DNA of 64,000 bases from NCBI GenBank assembly GCA_015847255.1, contig JADLZK010006483.1:1-64000 (forward strand), written 5' to 3'. Made by a program: the position numbers and the translations under genes. The DNA is from Hyparrhenia diplandra (taxonomy: Eukaryota > Streptophyta > Magnoliopsida > Poales > Poaceae). The stretch's first letter is position 1. Every line of letters starts with the position of its first letter. Shown here one piece after another: positions 12,601 to 23,500 of this stretch. Below the pieces are notes generated by a model. It searched no databases. It saw nothing but the letters and a program-made list of their open reading frames with translations, and was not told the origin of the DNA.

Positions 12601-15600
12601 CAATCACAAGCTCCCATACATTCTTCCATCTTTGTGACAAAGCCTTTCACCTAACATTTTAAATAACAAGAAGGATTTATGAAGTTATCTGGATGTGCAA
12701 GAGGTGTGAAATATAAGAGCCTTTTTTAGTTCTTTTTTTTTTTAAAGATATCCATACGATGTTGTTGCTCCAGTATTTAGTCTCATGTATTCGAGTTCAA
12801 AAATATACAACTGCTACTAGCCGAGAAACAATGTACATTGGCTTAAGTTCATTTAAGCTATCTAAGCAGTTGAAAGGGTTGAAGAAAAATTCTTTTGCTG
12901 AGGAAAAAGAGCAACATCAAGAAACTGTTAAGGCAGTTGTAATGTTAAACTTAATAGGTATTACAAATCAGCTTGCAGGGAAGTACCTGAACTGGAACTT
13001 TCCAATCTATCGACTGCAATCGATTGACCAGCTTCTTATTGCGCCCACAAATTACAAGTATTTGACCAGTGGGTTCCCCTAGGTTTTCATCATACAAAGA
13101 ATCACCAAGTGCTTTAGCAGTGGCCTCAATAGGACCCATCCCTTCACCCCCACCCATTAATAAAACAGCAGGCAGATCTTCATCCATGCCTAACTCTCTT
13201 CGCAGTTCATCCTATTAAAAAGGATAACAATAGATACTACAGTCAGTAAGTTCTGATAGATGGAAAAGATTCATAAAAATCAGTAGGACAATGCTACACT
13301 GCAATTAGCTGACAAAATTTTGTACCTTCGATTCGAATAGGTTTGACAAAAGAGGGTCGAACAGGAGGCCATAGACTTTAATCTGTGAGGGCTTCAGACC
13401 AGCTTTTAGTGCTCTCTTTTCCACCTCAGTTGATGGACAGTAACATCTAGTGACAAGCTTATGAAACCTAAGGGGCAACAGTAGAATAACTATTTCATTG
13501 TAAGTGTGTGTGTCTCACATTTTGATAAGAAACTACAAAGAAGTATTTGAGTTATGCAGAACACTGAGGCCAGCATACCATGTTGGGTGACAGGTGCTGA
13601 GATCCGTGATAACAGTTGTGAATGGGATCTTATCCAAGAGACCTTTGGATCTTAGAATTCGGAGGGGCACATGTTGCATTAAAGGGTGTACACTGATAAT
13701 TACATCTGGTTGGTACTTCAGTAGACCTTTTGCAACCTCTCTGCATAAAGAAGTGGCAATTTCAGAGAGTGGGAGAGAGAGACAGAGCTAGCTACAGAAC
13801 AACACAATTTGTAAGGAAATCATGGTCTACTTCCTATGCAGGATTTTGCGAGTCCTACACAGATGACAGATCTGATGCTACTCATCAAGGCAGTCATAGG
13901 ATTAAGGCTCTAGGATACAAATATAGTCTGGTATCTGGAATACAAAGTTGTTCATTGTTGTTCTTCGTGGTTATCTTTGTTATTCAATTGGTACAGGATT
14001 TAGTTCATGATGGACAATTACAGGTCAAACACTGCTAGCAAATGAATATATTTTTTATTTTGACTCTACTAATGTGCAGGAAATAGGGGTGAAAGCCTCA
14101 CTCAGATAAAAGAAAAACAAGGAAGGGAAGTATGAAAAACGATAAATAACAATTTTTCCTAATCTATATCACATAGTGGTTATTCAGTGCTCCCAGCTGT
14201 ACAAGGACATCATCTCTAAGCACTGCGGTAAGCAAAATTGTATGAAAAAAATCAATGTATCTTACTCTGCATTACAAATGTACAAGTCTAGTAATTCATG
14301 ATGGTGGTGAGAAAACTATGGAGACCCTTCCATAACTGAAAATAGAAATTGTGATATAGCCAGTAACCTTGCTATGAATGCGGATGTTGCAGCAAAATGA
14401 GGCTGATGGATTACACGTGGTGCAGTACCATAGTATGTCATCTTCCACAGGGGTCCATGTTTCACTAAAAAACTATAGCTCCTAGGCAGTTGATTAAATG
14501 GCCATGGAGTGTGGTCGGTCCACAGATCAGTGACAAATACCTGCAAGTGGAATGTCAGTCATTGGTTCATTGTATATTTACAAACTAAATTAATGCAGAT
14601 GACACTTGGCACCGTAAGTGGAGAAGTACCAACTACCAAAGTTCCCCATAGATAAACCAAACGATTGGAATCCTATTATAGCCATTTTCTCCCTATATAT
14701 ACAGCAATGAATAATAAAAAATATGTGCCACTTCATTACTGACTATTTAACCATTCCAACATTGACAAGTCAATAGGTGATATCACCACTATAAGCATAC
14801 AGATGGGCATCCTTCTTCTCGAATAAAAGGTCTGCATCATCAGTACAGCATTATGCTAAAGCATCAAAAGAAGGAAGTGGTTGCAAGGACTGGCAAAAGA
14901 TTTCCCCATAATTTGTTGTTGTGAGCACATCAACCTAAGTACAAGTATTAAGTAGGGTAGGATAGGGCGACCTTATTCAATGCTGAACATGCAACAGCAA
15001 AATCAAATCAATGGTAACTGCACCAACCAAGTTCGTACAGCTTATTGTGTGAAATGTATATTAAAGTCCGTGAGTGTAAGGCAACTTAGAATGCAAAAAC
15101 TGTATGAGTGTAGACGTCCTAGAATACGACTTGTACAGATGTATGTAAATCGCAGGCGCCAAGAGAGCAGAAAAGCCGCACCTGATAGTCGTCGCCGAAC
15201 TCCTGGGTGAAAGCAGCCTTGATGGCCTCTGCAGAGGCGCGGTGACCGCCGCCCGTGTCGCTCATGAGGATCAGCACCTTCTTCGGCGCCTCAGCCCGCG
15301 CCGCGGCCTCCTCCACCTCGCCTACCCCATCCACATCCCCTCCGCCCCTCCTCCTCCTCCCCCCCGCCCCCAGCGTCACCCCCGCCACCGCCGGCGCCGG
15401 CGCCAATATCCAGGCCCAGGGACGCGAACCCGAGCGGCGCTATCTGGTTCCCGTGCAGCCGCACGAACCGCGCGAACTCGCCCCACATCTGGTGGAGGCG
15501 CGACGCCGCGGAGGAAGTGGGGCCCCACACGGAGACGGAGACGGCGACGGAGAGCGCGCGGGACCCGCCGCCGCGCGGGCGCGGGTGCGGGAGGAAGGAG

Positions 15601-15728
15601 GCGTGGTGGGAGGAAGGCGCGTGGGAGGCGGCGGAGAGTGCAGCGCCCGGGAGCGGCGTGGACAGGAGCGGGGACGGGACGCAGAGGAAGGCCGCCGGGA
15701 GCGCCGGCTCGGTGGTCGGCGCGGGCAT
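9601..15728 (-). CDS. Monogalactosyldiacylglycerol synthase, eight exons
   Basis: Galactosyltransferase (GT28) that moves galactose from UDP-galactose to diacylglycerol to make MGDG, the main thylakoid lipid; it acts at the plastid envelope. Exons: 15182-15728, 14368-14540, 13579-13740, 13326-13467, 12987-13211, 12588-12650, 12400-12474 and 9601-9837. All junctions are GT-AG with matching phases. Exon 1 holds a Ser/Ala/Pro-rich transit-peptide-like N-terminus, [17 protein letters not shown] and the donor-lid motif [20 protein letters not shown]. Exon 2 has [17 protein letters not shown], exon 3 [17 protein letters not shown], exon 5 [11 protein letters not shown], exon 7 [15 protein letters not shown]. 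Exon 8 ends [11 protein letters not shown] and a TAA at 9603-9601. The long exon 1 and FVRLHGN segment suggest the type-A (inner-envelope) class. One frame change interrupts exon 1 at about 15310-15400, inside G/C homopolymers, between a Gly/Glu-rich linker and the catalytic domain. Intron 7 (9838-12399) is enlarged by duplication. Start at 15728 is the first ATG in frame and is not proven. Confidence 0.93.
10108..12401. repeat. Direct duplication inside MGDG synthase intron 7
   Basis: Unit 1 (about 10108-11110) and unit 2 (about 11326-12401) share a long series of blocks in the same order: GTTATGGTG.AGCTGG, GCAGCAGCAC.GAGGCTCTCA, TCTTCTGTTGATCTTCC, ATTGGCAGCGCCAAT-like, GCCATGATTTGGAGCTAAGC and ATTTCAATGTTCTTCA. 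Both end with GCTAAAGAAAAATACCT. In unit 2 this is the exon-7 splice donor region (minus strand). Unit 1 therefore copies the intron right up to the exon edge and stops there. Divergence is by scattered substitutions and small indels. Confidence 0.88.
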
Positions 15729-16166
15729 CGCGGCGGCGAGGAGAGGTCAGTCTCGTGGCATTCGAGTGCGGTGGTGGTGGAGGTGGGCGAGAGAGCCGAG
15801 AGGGGAAGGAAGGAAGGTGAGCCACACAGCCGGGACGGGGTGCGTGCGCGTCGGTTTTGTTCGCGACGAGGAACAGGGTTGGGTCCGTGTGCGTGTCCGT
15901 GTCACGGTGTGGATTCCCACCGGTCGGTGGCCGTTGGGGTTGGCGTTGCGTGTGTGAATTTGACGTGGGTTCCGGCCGGCTCATGAAAGTGGCTTCCCAG
16001 CGAGGTCTTTGTTTTTTTCCCATCGTGACCCGGCAAAAAAGATGGTCCCTGAAAGTGGATAAAGATTCTGCCTAACAGCTCAAATCAATGTGAAGTCAGT
16101 AAAACTAACCGAGTCATGTTACATGTGACTAAATCGTCTAATATAATGTTTGTGAGAAAAATTGTA
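15729..16166. promoter_or_regulatory. Upstream region of the MGDG synthase gene
   Basis: About 440 bases between the MGDG synthase start codon and the Stowaway-like MITE. It should hold the 5' UTR and proximal promoter on the minus strand. It is GC-rich near the gene and AT-rich further out. I could not single out a convincing TATA box. Overlapping long reading frames at 15242-15986 on the plus strand are antisense shadows of GC-rich exon 1. Confidence 0.45.
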
Positions 16167-16405
16167 CTTCCTCCATCCCAATTTGTAAGTCATTTAACTT
16201 TTTTTCCCTCCAAGTTTCAACCATTGCCTTATTTAAAAATTTGTGCAAATTTTTATTTTTTTTTGTGGGTTGCTTTATTAATAAAAATTCTTCAAGAATG
16301 ACTTAAATTTGACTATGTTTGTATAAATTTTTAAATAAAGACAGTGAAATTGGCCAAACTTGAAGTCAAAAAAGTCAAACGACTTACATTTTGAAATAGA
16401 GGTAG
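16167..16405. mobile_element. Stowaway-like MITE (239 bp)
   Basis: The element begins CTTCCTCCATCCCAATTTG and ends ATTTTGAAATAGAGGTAG. The end, read in reverse complement, matches the start for about 25 bases with few mismatches, and the inner arms (GTCATTTAACTTTTTT and AAAAAAGTCAAACGAC) also pair. It is flanked by TA on both sides, the Tc1/mariner-type duplication. It lies just upstream of the MGDG synthase gene. Confidence 0.85.
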
Positions 16406-17189
16406 TATATTCTTTGGCACATCAATACACTGAACCAAGCACTAAGTTCAGTATCTTCCCCTCCAACTCCTCCCGAATTTTATAAAAATGACTAATATAG
16501 CCGGTAATGGTATTTTATTATTCCATTTACAAGAAATAATTGCACCATGATAACACACCGCACAAATTTTAGGGCCTTATGGATAATATGTTTGAAGGCT
16601 CAAGTATAATGGGAAATCAGTTGGAGCTTAATTCAGTTTAATGGAGCAAATATCGTGTGTGTCCATTATGAAATTGAGAAATGTGAAACGTGGCCTACAA
16701 GCATTTGTGCATCATGTCCAGTAGCAAACCACACTGTAAAATGATTGGTGTGGTGCTAGCAAATGTTTTGCAGCTCCACACTGGACTAATGTTGTTTTGG
16801 GGGAAGATAACACTATTAACTCGTCAATGTTCATCATAACTCTAATGATAAAGATTTGATCACTTAAACAGGCTACACGCTCAATTAAACACAATAAAAA
16901 GACGATTAGACAAAAACAGCTAGTTATTGTGTACCATTAAAACAACATGTAAATACTATACGCCCGTGTATGGCAGTATCAACCTTTGCTAGGCCGTGAC
17001 CCTTAGACTTTGTGATTTGTGAACTACACGGCCATGTATGCAACACGACCAATCTTTGCTAGGCCTTGAGCCTTGGACTCATGTTATGGATCTGTCTGCC
17101 ATCTGTGAAGGTAAGAATGGTGGGAGTGAGGAACATTGGACCAATCGATGAAACATAGGATTGGGTGAGGGACGACGGATCGATGCTTG
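16406..17189. other. Intergenic, nothing recognised
   Basis: AT-rich sequence without a credible reading frame, RNA gene or complete repeat. Confidence 0.5.
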
Positions 17190-17625
17190 TGAAATCTCAT
17201 GTTTGGTTTTGATAATTGATGACATCCTATTATGCTAATCCTCTACTCTAAGTGTGCTTTTGAGATAGGATAGCATAAGTGATGTGGAGCTACGTGATCA
17301 TGGACTTGGGCGATGGTGATGGACATGATGGATCATCGAGCTCACGTGTTTGAAAGGCAAAGACCCGGACATCAAGGCCAAGGTATAACTTGATAGGACT
17401 TTGCTTTTCGGTGATCGAGGCGCTATATAGAGAGTGCGATCACGTTTTGGATAGAGAGTTGACTATTAAGAGGAGAATTCATCGGCTAATCCGCATTTTG
17501 AGTGCCTCTAGATTCTTGATAACTTGCATATGCATTTAGAATCGAGAGCACTAACCGCACTTATCAAACGCTTTCAAAATGCTAACACACATGCGCATGG
17601 TGATGTAAATGTTCGACACATTGTG
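17190..17625 (+). mobile_element. Fragment of a copia LTR, inverted relative to the others
   Basis: TGAAATCTCATGTTTGGTTT starts a stretch matching the reverse complement of the 39073-41015 solo LTR from its terminus inward. Shared blocks include CTAATCCTCTACTCTAAGTG, GAGCTCACGTGTT, AAGGTATAACTTGATAGG, GAGAGTGCGATCAC and AACTTGCATATGCATTT. Similarity fades near 17625, about a quarter of the way into the LTR. No second LTR of this orientation was found, so it is a truncated relic. Confidence 0.75.
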
Positions 17626-17919
17626 GTAGTCGAACCATACTTGACATGTTTCGACCTACGGCTCGGTCTCGTGAAGTAAAGTTCGCAAGGCTCTAGTGTG
17701 GCAATCGATCGCCGCTAGAGAAAAACAATAAAAACTAACGAACCGGGACGATCAAGTAGACTTATGCGGCGTTTAACATGGATTGATGCAATATTTTAAT
17801 AGGCCGCTCGCGGCACGGTTCGCACCGTCTGCAACATCCGCTTTTAGAAGCGTTCGCTTTCAAGACTACACTGGAGCGTGTATGGTTCGATTGATCGAAC
17901 CGTCTGTCTCCCTCGGTTC

Positions 17920-17971
17920 GCTTTCAAGAGCACACTGGAGGTGCTGCTTTCAAGAGCACACTGGAGGTGCT
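17920..17971. repeat. Perfect 26-bp tandem duplication
   Basis: GCTTTCAAGAGCACACTGGA plus GGTGCT occurs at 17920-17945 and again at 17946-17971 without mismatch. A degenerate third match (TTCGCTTTCAAGACTACACT) lies at about 17855. It is in unassigned intergenic sequence (17626-18766). Confidence 0.92.
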
Positions 17972-18775
17972 CTTAGGCGATACCGTTTACTCCTGTGAGC
18001 TGAGCCGGTGGGGACCATCATTAATTGAAAGCGCTGCTCTGTTCAGCCCACCGTCTTGGGAGACGAGTCATGATGCATTGAACGGACACATGCATCCATG
18101 CTTTGATGCATCGAAGTGACAGACGCATCGCTGCCTTGCTCGTTTCTTGCTCCTTGCTGTGCGCCTAGAAAAGTAGAAAGTCTCCTGCTCTCATAATTTA
18201 CTGGTAGCTTATATTAACAGATAGGTGTATAGCTGATTGTTGCAAGCACTGGCATTGCTTCGGCACAGTATGTGATGCATTTATGCGCTAGCTGCATCTG
18301 CCATCGATGACAAAGCATGGACAGAGTCTGAGTCTTGGACGTAATCATTGCTTGTGCCTGTAGCATTTATTAGTATGTTGTGTTAGCATGACCGATCATG
18401 ATTGAGGGTAGTAGTAGCCTAGTTTTATTTCGCGAATTACAGCAGCTCATTTCAAATTATAATATAGGTTCAGAACAAAATGCGGCAAAAGTAATACACA
18501 TTTAAAAAATGATATATAAAATCTCAATGCCACATGCTAGGCTCGCTAACTTCTAATCTCTAGAACTATGAAAGACGATTTTCTAGGTTACTTGCAATTG
18601 ATCCGATAGTTTCCTTGTTTTAGAACTGCCTGTCAAGCCCTGCTCGCCAGCTGCAATGCTTTTGTCTGATCTTCTAGACGTTTCTTCTCCTCCAGTTTTG
18701 AGTGGTAGTTCCATGATTTTAGAGAGGTATCACGCGGCCTGTATGTTCGCTTTGTTCTTTCTGGGCAAGATATTG

Positions 18776-20593
18776 TGAAGGACCGAAACGGCGGCCAGGA
18801 GGGTGAATGGGAGCCTCAATTAAATTCTTTTCGAATTAGATGACTTGTAGCTCTCACGACCCCTCGGGCAAAAGCACACACACCGCGGTATGATCCACGA
18901 CCTTGGATGCAAGGTAGATGAGCTAGAGTTTTCTAGACTAGACTCACGGATCAGCAGGAAACCAAACGAAACAAACACGCAAGAGACGGAAGAAAAGCGA
19001 CCTCTGCAGTGACCGGACTCATCGGCCAGGACTCACCGGGCGGTCCGGTCCAGCGTCCGGTCGAGCGCCCGGCCAGATCGCCCTTGCGGACCTCGCGCGC
19101 GGAGTAGCCGGACGGACCCGGCGGCTCGGCTGATCGTCGCCCGGTCGGAGCGCCCGGCCACCCGGCGACGGACAAGGACACCACCGAAAGGCGTCGGTCA
19201 ATCAGGGGCGTCGCGTCGGTCGTGCGTCCGGTCACCCCGACGCGTGTATGAAGCACCCACGGCCGGGGCGACTCACCCAAAATCGATCCAAACTCACTCA
19301 AATCGAAACCTCGGGTCACAAGAATTGAGCCATAGCATCTAGGCATGTGGGTGACCATTTCCCCCTTGAAATTTCGAGATTGATGGAGTGAATCGAGAGA
19401 AATCGCGGATCACACGAAGAACACACCCAAAAAAGTCACCTTGATCCAAAACTTCGCCCGATCTACGTGCTCGTGAGGGAATTAGCTCAAACCCTTCGGT
19501 GGAAATGATCCTCTCACGTCCTAGCACGAATCAACGCAAGAAAAAACGAGATCAAAGCGGTGCCAAATCGAAGAAATCGCGAAGAGAATAGGGGGAGAGG
19601 ATGAACTCGGGAAGAACAAGTGAAGAACTCAAAATCACAGCTCATGAACAACAAAGAACACCGATCAATCGATCCAAACGTCACCCTGTGACAAGGCTAA
19701 TCACAGCTAGCCCTTGCTCGCAAATCTTGGTACAAATCGGTGGACCTCTCACACCTCGGTCAGTAACCCTAACTGGAAAATATGAAAATGAGAGGCAAGG
19801 GAGGATGAAGGGGTATGCCTCTGCTAAATAGCCCCTATTCCCTCTGCCTAAACTACCCCTAGGATACATGAGTCGGTTTTGTAACCCTAAGGCTATTTCC
19901 GTCGACTACGGGTAATCTTCGATCCGACGGCCACCGCGCCTTCCTCACCGGTAGCCTTGCCTCCACGCAATCTCCCGATGCCGCCACGTGCCGTCCTTCC
20001 GTCCGCCGGAACACCCGGGTTTTGAGGCGCAAACCCATGAAACCAGCGCTGTGGTTTTGAGGCCCAAACCACCAAACCCGCCCCGTGGTTTTGAGGCCCA
20101 AACCACTAAAAAACCGCGCCGATGGTTTTGAGGGCAAACCACCAAACCTCCTCGACACGTGTCACCGCCGTCTTGACCGCCGAGTCGCCAAGTCATCGAG
20201 CTCCCGCTGCGCTTTTGCCGCCTTCGCCCGTCTTGACCCGATCGACCGCGGTCCTGCCACGTCCTCTTGCATCCGTCGATGTCCCGGATGTCACCACCAT
20301 GGCTAGCCGCGCGGCACCCGGTCCCTCGGTCCAAGCCTCACGTCCGTCCTTCACCTCCACGGTCCGTCGGCCCGGCACGTCCTCCTTGGCACCTTCACCT
20401 CTCCGTCGGCTACCATCTCCGAGCTCCACACCCGCACAACACGAACCAAGAGATCGTCTTCGACACACTCCACGTGTCTTAGGTGAACCATAACCCGGCG
20501 AGAAAAGATAAAAGAAAATAGAGAAAGAATGTTGAGTGTTGACAATCACTACATCAAAACTAAACACATTTGAGATAAAACAACCATGTGTTC
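18776..20593 (-). repeat. 3' LTR of the 10.4-kb copia element
   Basis: 1818 bp, aligned over its whole length with 27293-29135. Both begin TGAAGGACCGAAACGGCG and end CAACCATGTGTTC. The final A of the TTCA end is replaced here by G. It holds a CpG-rich block with repeated CCGGTC/GACCGG words (19010-19250) and repeated GTGGTTTTGAGGCCCAAACC words (20040-20140). Confidence 0.92.
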
Positions 20594-23500
20594 GCAATCT
20601 CCCCTTGATGAGTGCATTGTCAACATTCAACACAAAGACAGAATAAGATAGAAGAAAGCACATCGCACAAGCTAAGACAACCTAACGGATAGCAAACATG
20701 GAGCAAAAACTTGGTTCCCAAAGACATGGGCAAAAAGGCTCGACACAACCAAGCTAAGCAATGCTGGCTAGTCCTCAAGAAGAGGTAGAAACAAGGCTCA
20801 ACACCACTAGCACGACTCCAAACCAATCTCTACCAATTTCTTTCACACATCTAGCTCAAAGTGGTAAAGAGATACTCCCCCTGAGTTACTCCCCTTGACT
20901 AGTGCGATCCACCGAAGATACCAATTCAAGATACCAATTCACAATTCTTTGTCTTTGTATCTTTCTCCCCCTTGTTGGCACATGCACTAATCAAGCGATG
21001 AAAAAGCATGCAAAGTGCAATGAGTGAGCTCCAAGTTTATAGTCATCCAAATGAAAAGATGCTCTAGGTAGTGTCATGGCAACAAAATCAAGTGCTTAAC
21101 ACGGTGCTCAAACCGATCAAAAGATATGAGATATGACTTGAAAGCATTTTGATTCAGTTTTAAGCATTTCGAAAAAGGTGTCCACCACAAAGAATAGCAC
21201 ATAGCATAAGTAATTTGGAAATCTACCAAGTGCTACACATGTATATCAAGAGGACTACCCCAAGCAAAGTTTATCCATCATGCCAAAGAAAAAGAACCAA
21301 CACTTGCCAACAACATTTTAAGATTATCGAGATTTAGCGGATACAAGCATTGGTCCAAAGACATGAGTGCGAGTGGTTATCCACAACCGTCGCCTTTACT
21401 AATCAACCATGTCAAGCCTATGCATGTGAGCAATCGAAGCTTAAGACAATGGTGCGGGTCAAACACTACCAAGCTCAAAGTTCAACTCAAGTGCAATGAG
21501 AAGTCGCCCCAAGACTTGGATGTGGGGACGGTATGGACCCATCTCGATCTTTTCCATACACTTAGCTTAAATTTCAGATTTTAGCATATGAAAGCATGTG
21601 GTCATCTAAGCAAGTGTATAACTTCGATTGAATGAGACATAGTCACCTTAGCATACATGATAAGCACAAAGGATCTCAACAACTTAAACATGCTAGGAAC
21701 TATCTCAATGGTGAACATTTTGCAAGATTCATCGTTGTTAAGCAAGTTCACATGAAAAAAACAGCTTTGCTCATAACATATACCAATTGAATGAAGGAGC
21801 ACAAGCTATAAGCACCAACAAGTAATTGTTACACTAAATGAGCATAGTCTCATTGTGATCAATATAACCAAGAAGCTCAAGATGCAAAATGTACATGATG
21901 AATGCAATATGATACAAGATAATGCACAAAGTAAAACAAGCCTAGCACTACATCGTACATCAACTACAAAGCTACCCCTCAAAAGGGATAGCACACGCCC
22001 AACTCTCCTCGAAAATTTGGACAAAACGGACTTGATCTAATGGCTTGGTAAAAATGTCCGCAATCTGTTGCTCTCGTGTACACATCTTTGAACATCTATA
22101 TCCCCTTTCTCCCGGTGATCTCTCATAAAGTGATACCTCACCTCTATGTGTTTGGTCGGGAATGCAGATCGGGTTTTTGGCTACACTCACGGCTCCCATG
22201 CTATCACACAACAAGGGTACACGTGAAAACCTCAACCCAAAGTCTCTCAAAGTGGCAACCATCCACAACAAATTGAACAACAACAAAGAAGAAAGAAACA
22301 TACTGGCTTCAACAAATGACCGAGCGACACCCGCATCGCTACGAGGCGACCAAGACACAAGAGAAGTACCAAGAAACCGACAAGTACCGTAAGTGGACTT
22401 TCTATGCATACGATCACTAGCATAATCGAATCGAATAGCCAACCGGGGAGAGAGTGGAAGAAGCCGAAAGTACCATAGGCCAAAGTCGGGGGTAAACCGC
22501 AAGTACCAAGATCCTCTTCACGACTGAAAGTGAGAGGTGCTGGGCGAAGATCAAACCGCGGCGCAGAGGCACACAAAGAACCGGATGTCGGGGCGTCGTC
22601 CGCCACGTACAGCCGAACCGATCATGCTTCGTACTCCCTTTGGTCCACGCTTCTCCATCCTTGTCTTCGCCCGGGGCCGCCGCCGCCGACATGGGCGTCG
22701 AAAGAGGCTTGGCCTCACCCATGCGAAAACTTGCGGATCATGTCCTTCGTGTACTTGCCCCGGTGTACGAAAATCCCGTCCTTGGTTTGCTTGATTTGAA
22801 GTCCAAGGAAGTAGGTCAACTCGCCCATCATGCTCATCTCAAACTCCCCGCTCATCATCTACGCTCGCAAAACTTCGATACCATACCATGTGAAGAGCCA
22901 CCAAAGATGATGTCATCTACATAGATCCGGACTAGGAGGATATCATTGCCTTTCCTAAGGAGGAACAAAGTCTTGTCTACGGTCCCCATCACAAAACTCT
23001 TAGCTAGGAGAAAAGCTTTTCGGTCTCTCGTACCACGCTCCGGGGGCTTGCTTTTTAGACCGCATACAAAGCTTTGTACAACTTGTACACATAGTCCGGG
23101 TGCTTAGGATTCTCAAACCCCGGGGTTGCCTCACATAAACCTCCTCCTCTATGAACCCGTTTAGGAAAGCACTCTTGACATCCATTTGGAAGAGCTTAAA
23201 ACCCTTTGAGGCCGCAAAAAGCAAGCAAGATCCTAATGGCTTCTATGCGGCTACGGGAGGAGCGAAAGGTTTCCTCATAGTCTATACCCTCTTTCCGACA
23301 AAACCCCGGACAACTAATCGGCTTTGTTTCTAACCACCACCCCATCCTCACTCTGTTTGTTCTTGAACACCCACTTGGTTCCTATGGGATGGCACTCATT
23401 TGGAGGTGGCACTAAAACCCGAGACTTGGTTCCTCTCAAAGTTTTGTAGTTCCTCATGCATGGCATTTACCCAATCCGAAGTCGGATAAAGCAAAGGGCA

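Noticed and set aside
13579..14540. Apparent frameshift at the MGDG synthase exon 2/3 junction
   Set aside because: Re-reading the acceptor ATGCAG at 13741-13746 leaves A-GAG-GTT at the exon start, which completes AGA (Arg) and keeps the frame.
15242..15986. Overlapping plus-strand open frames of 192-243 codons
   Set aside because: They are antisense shadows of the GC-rich first exon and upstream region of MGDG synthase.
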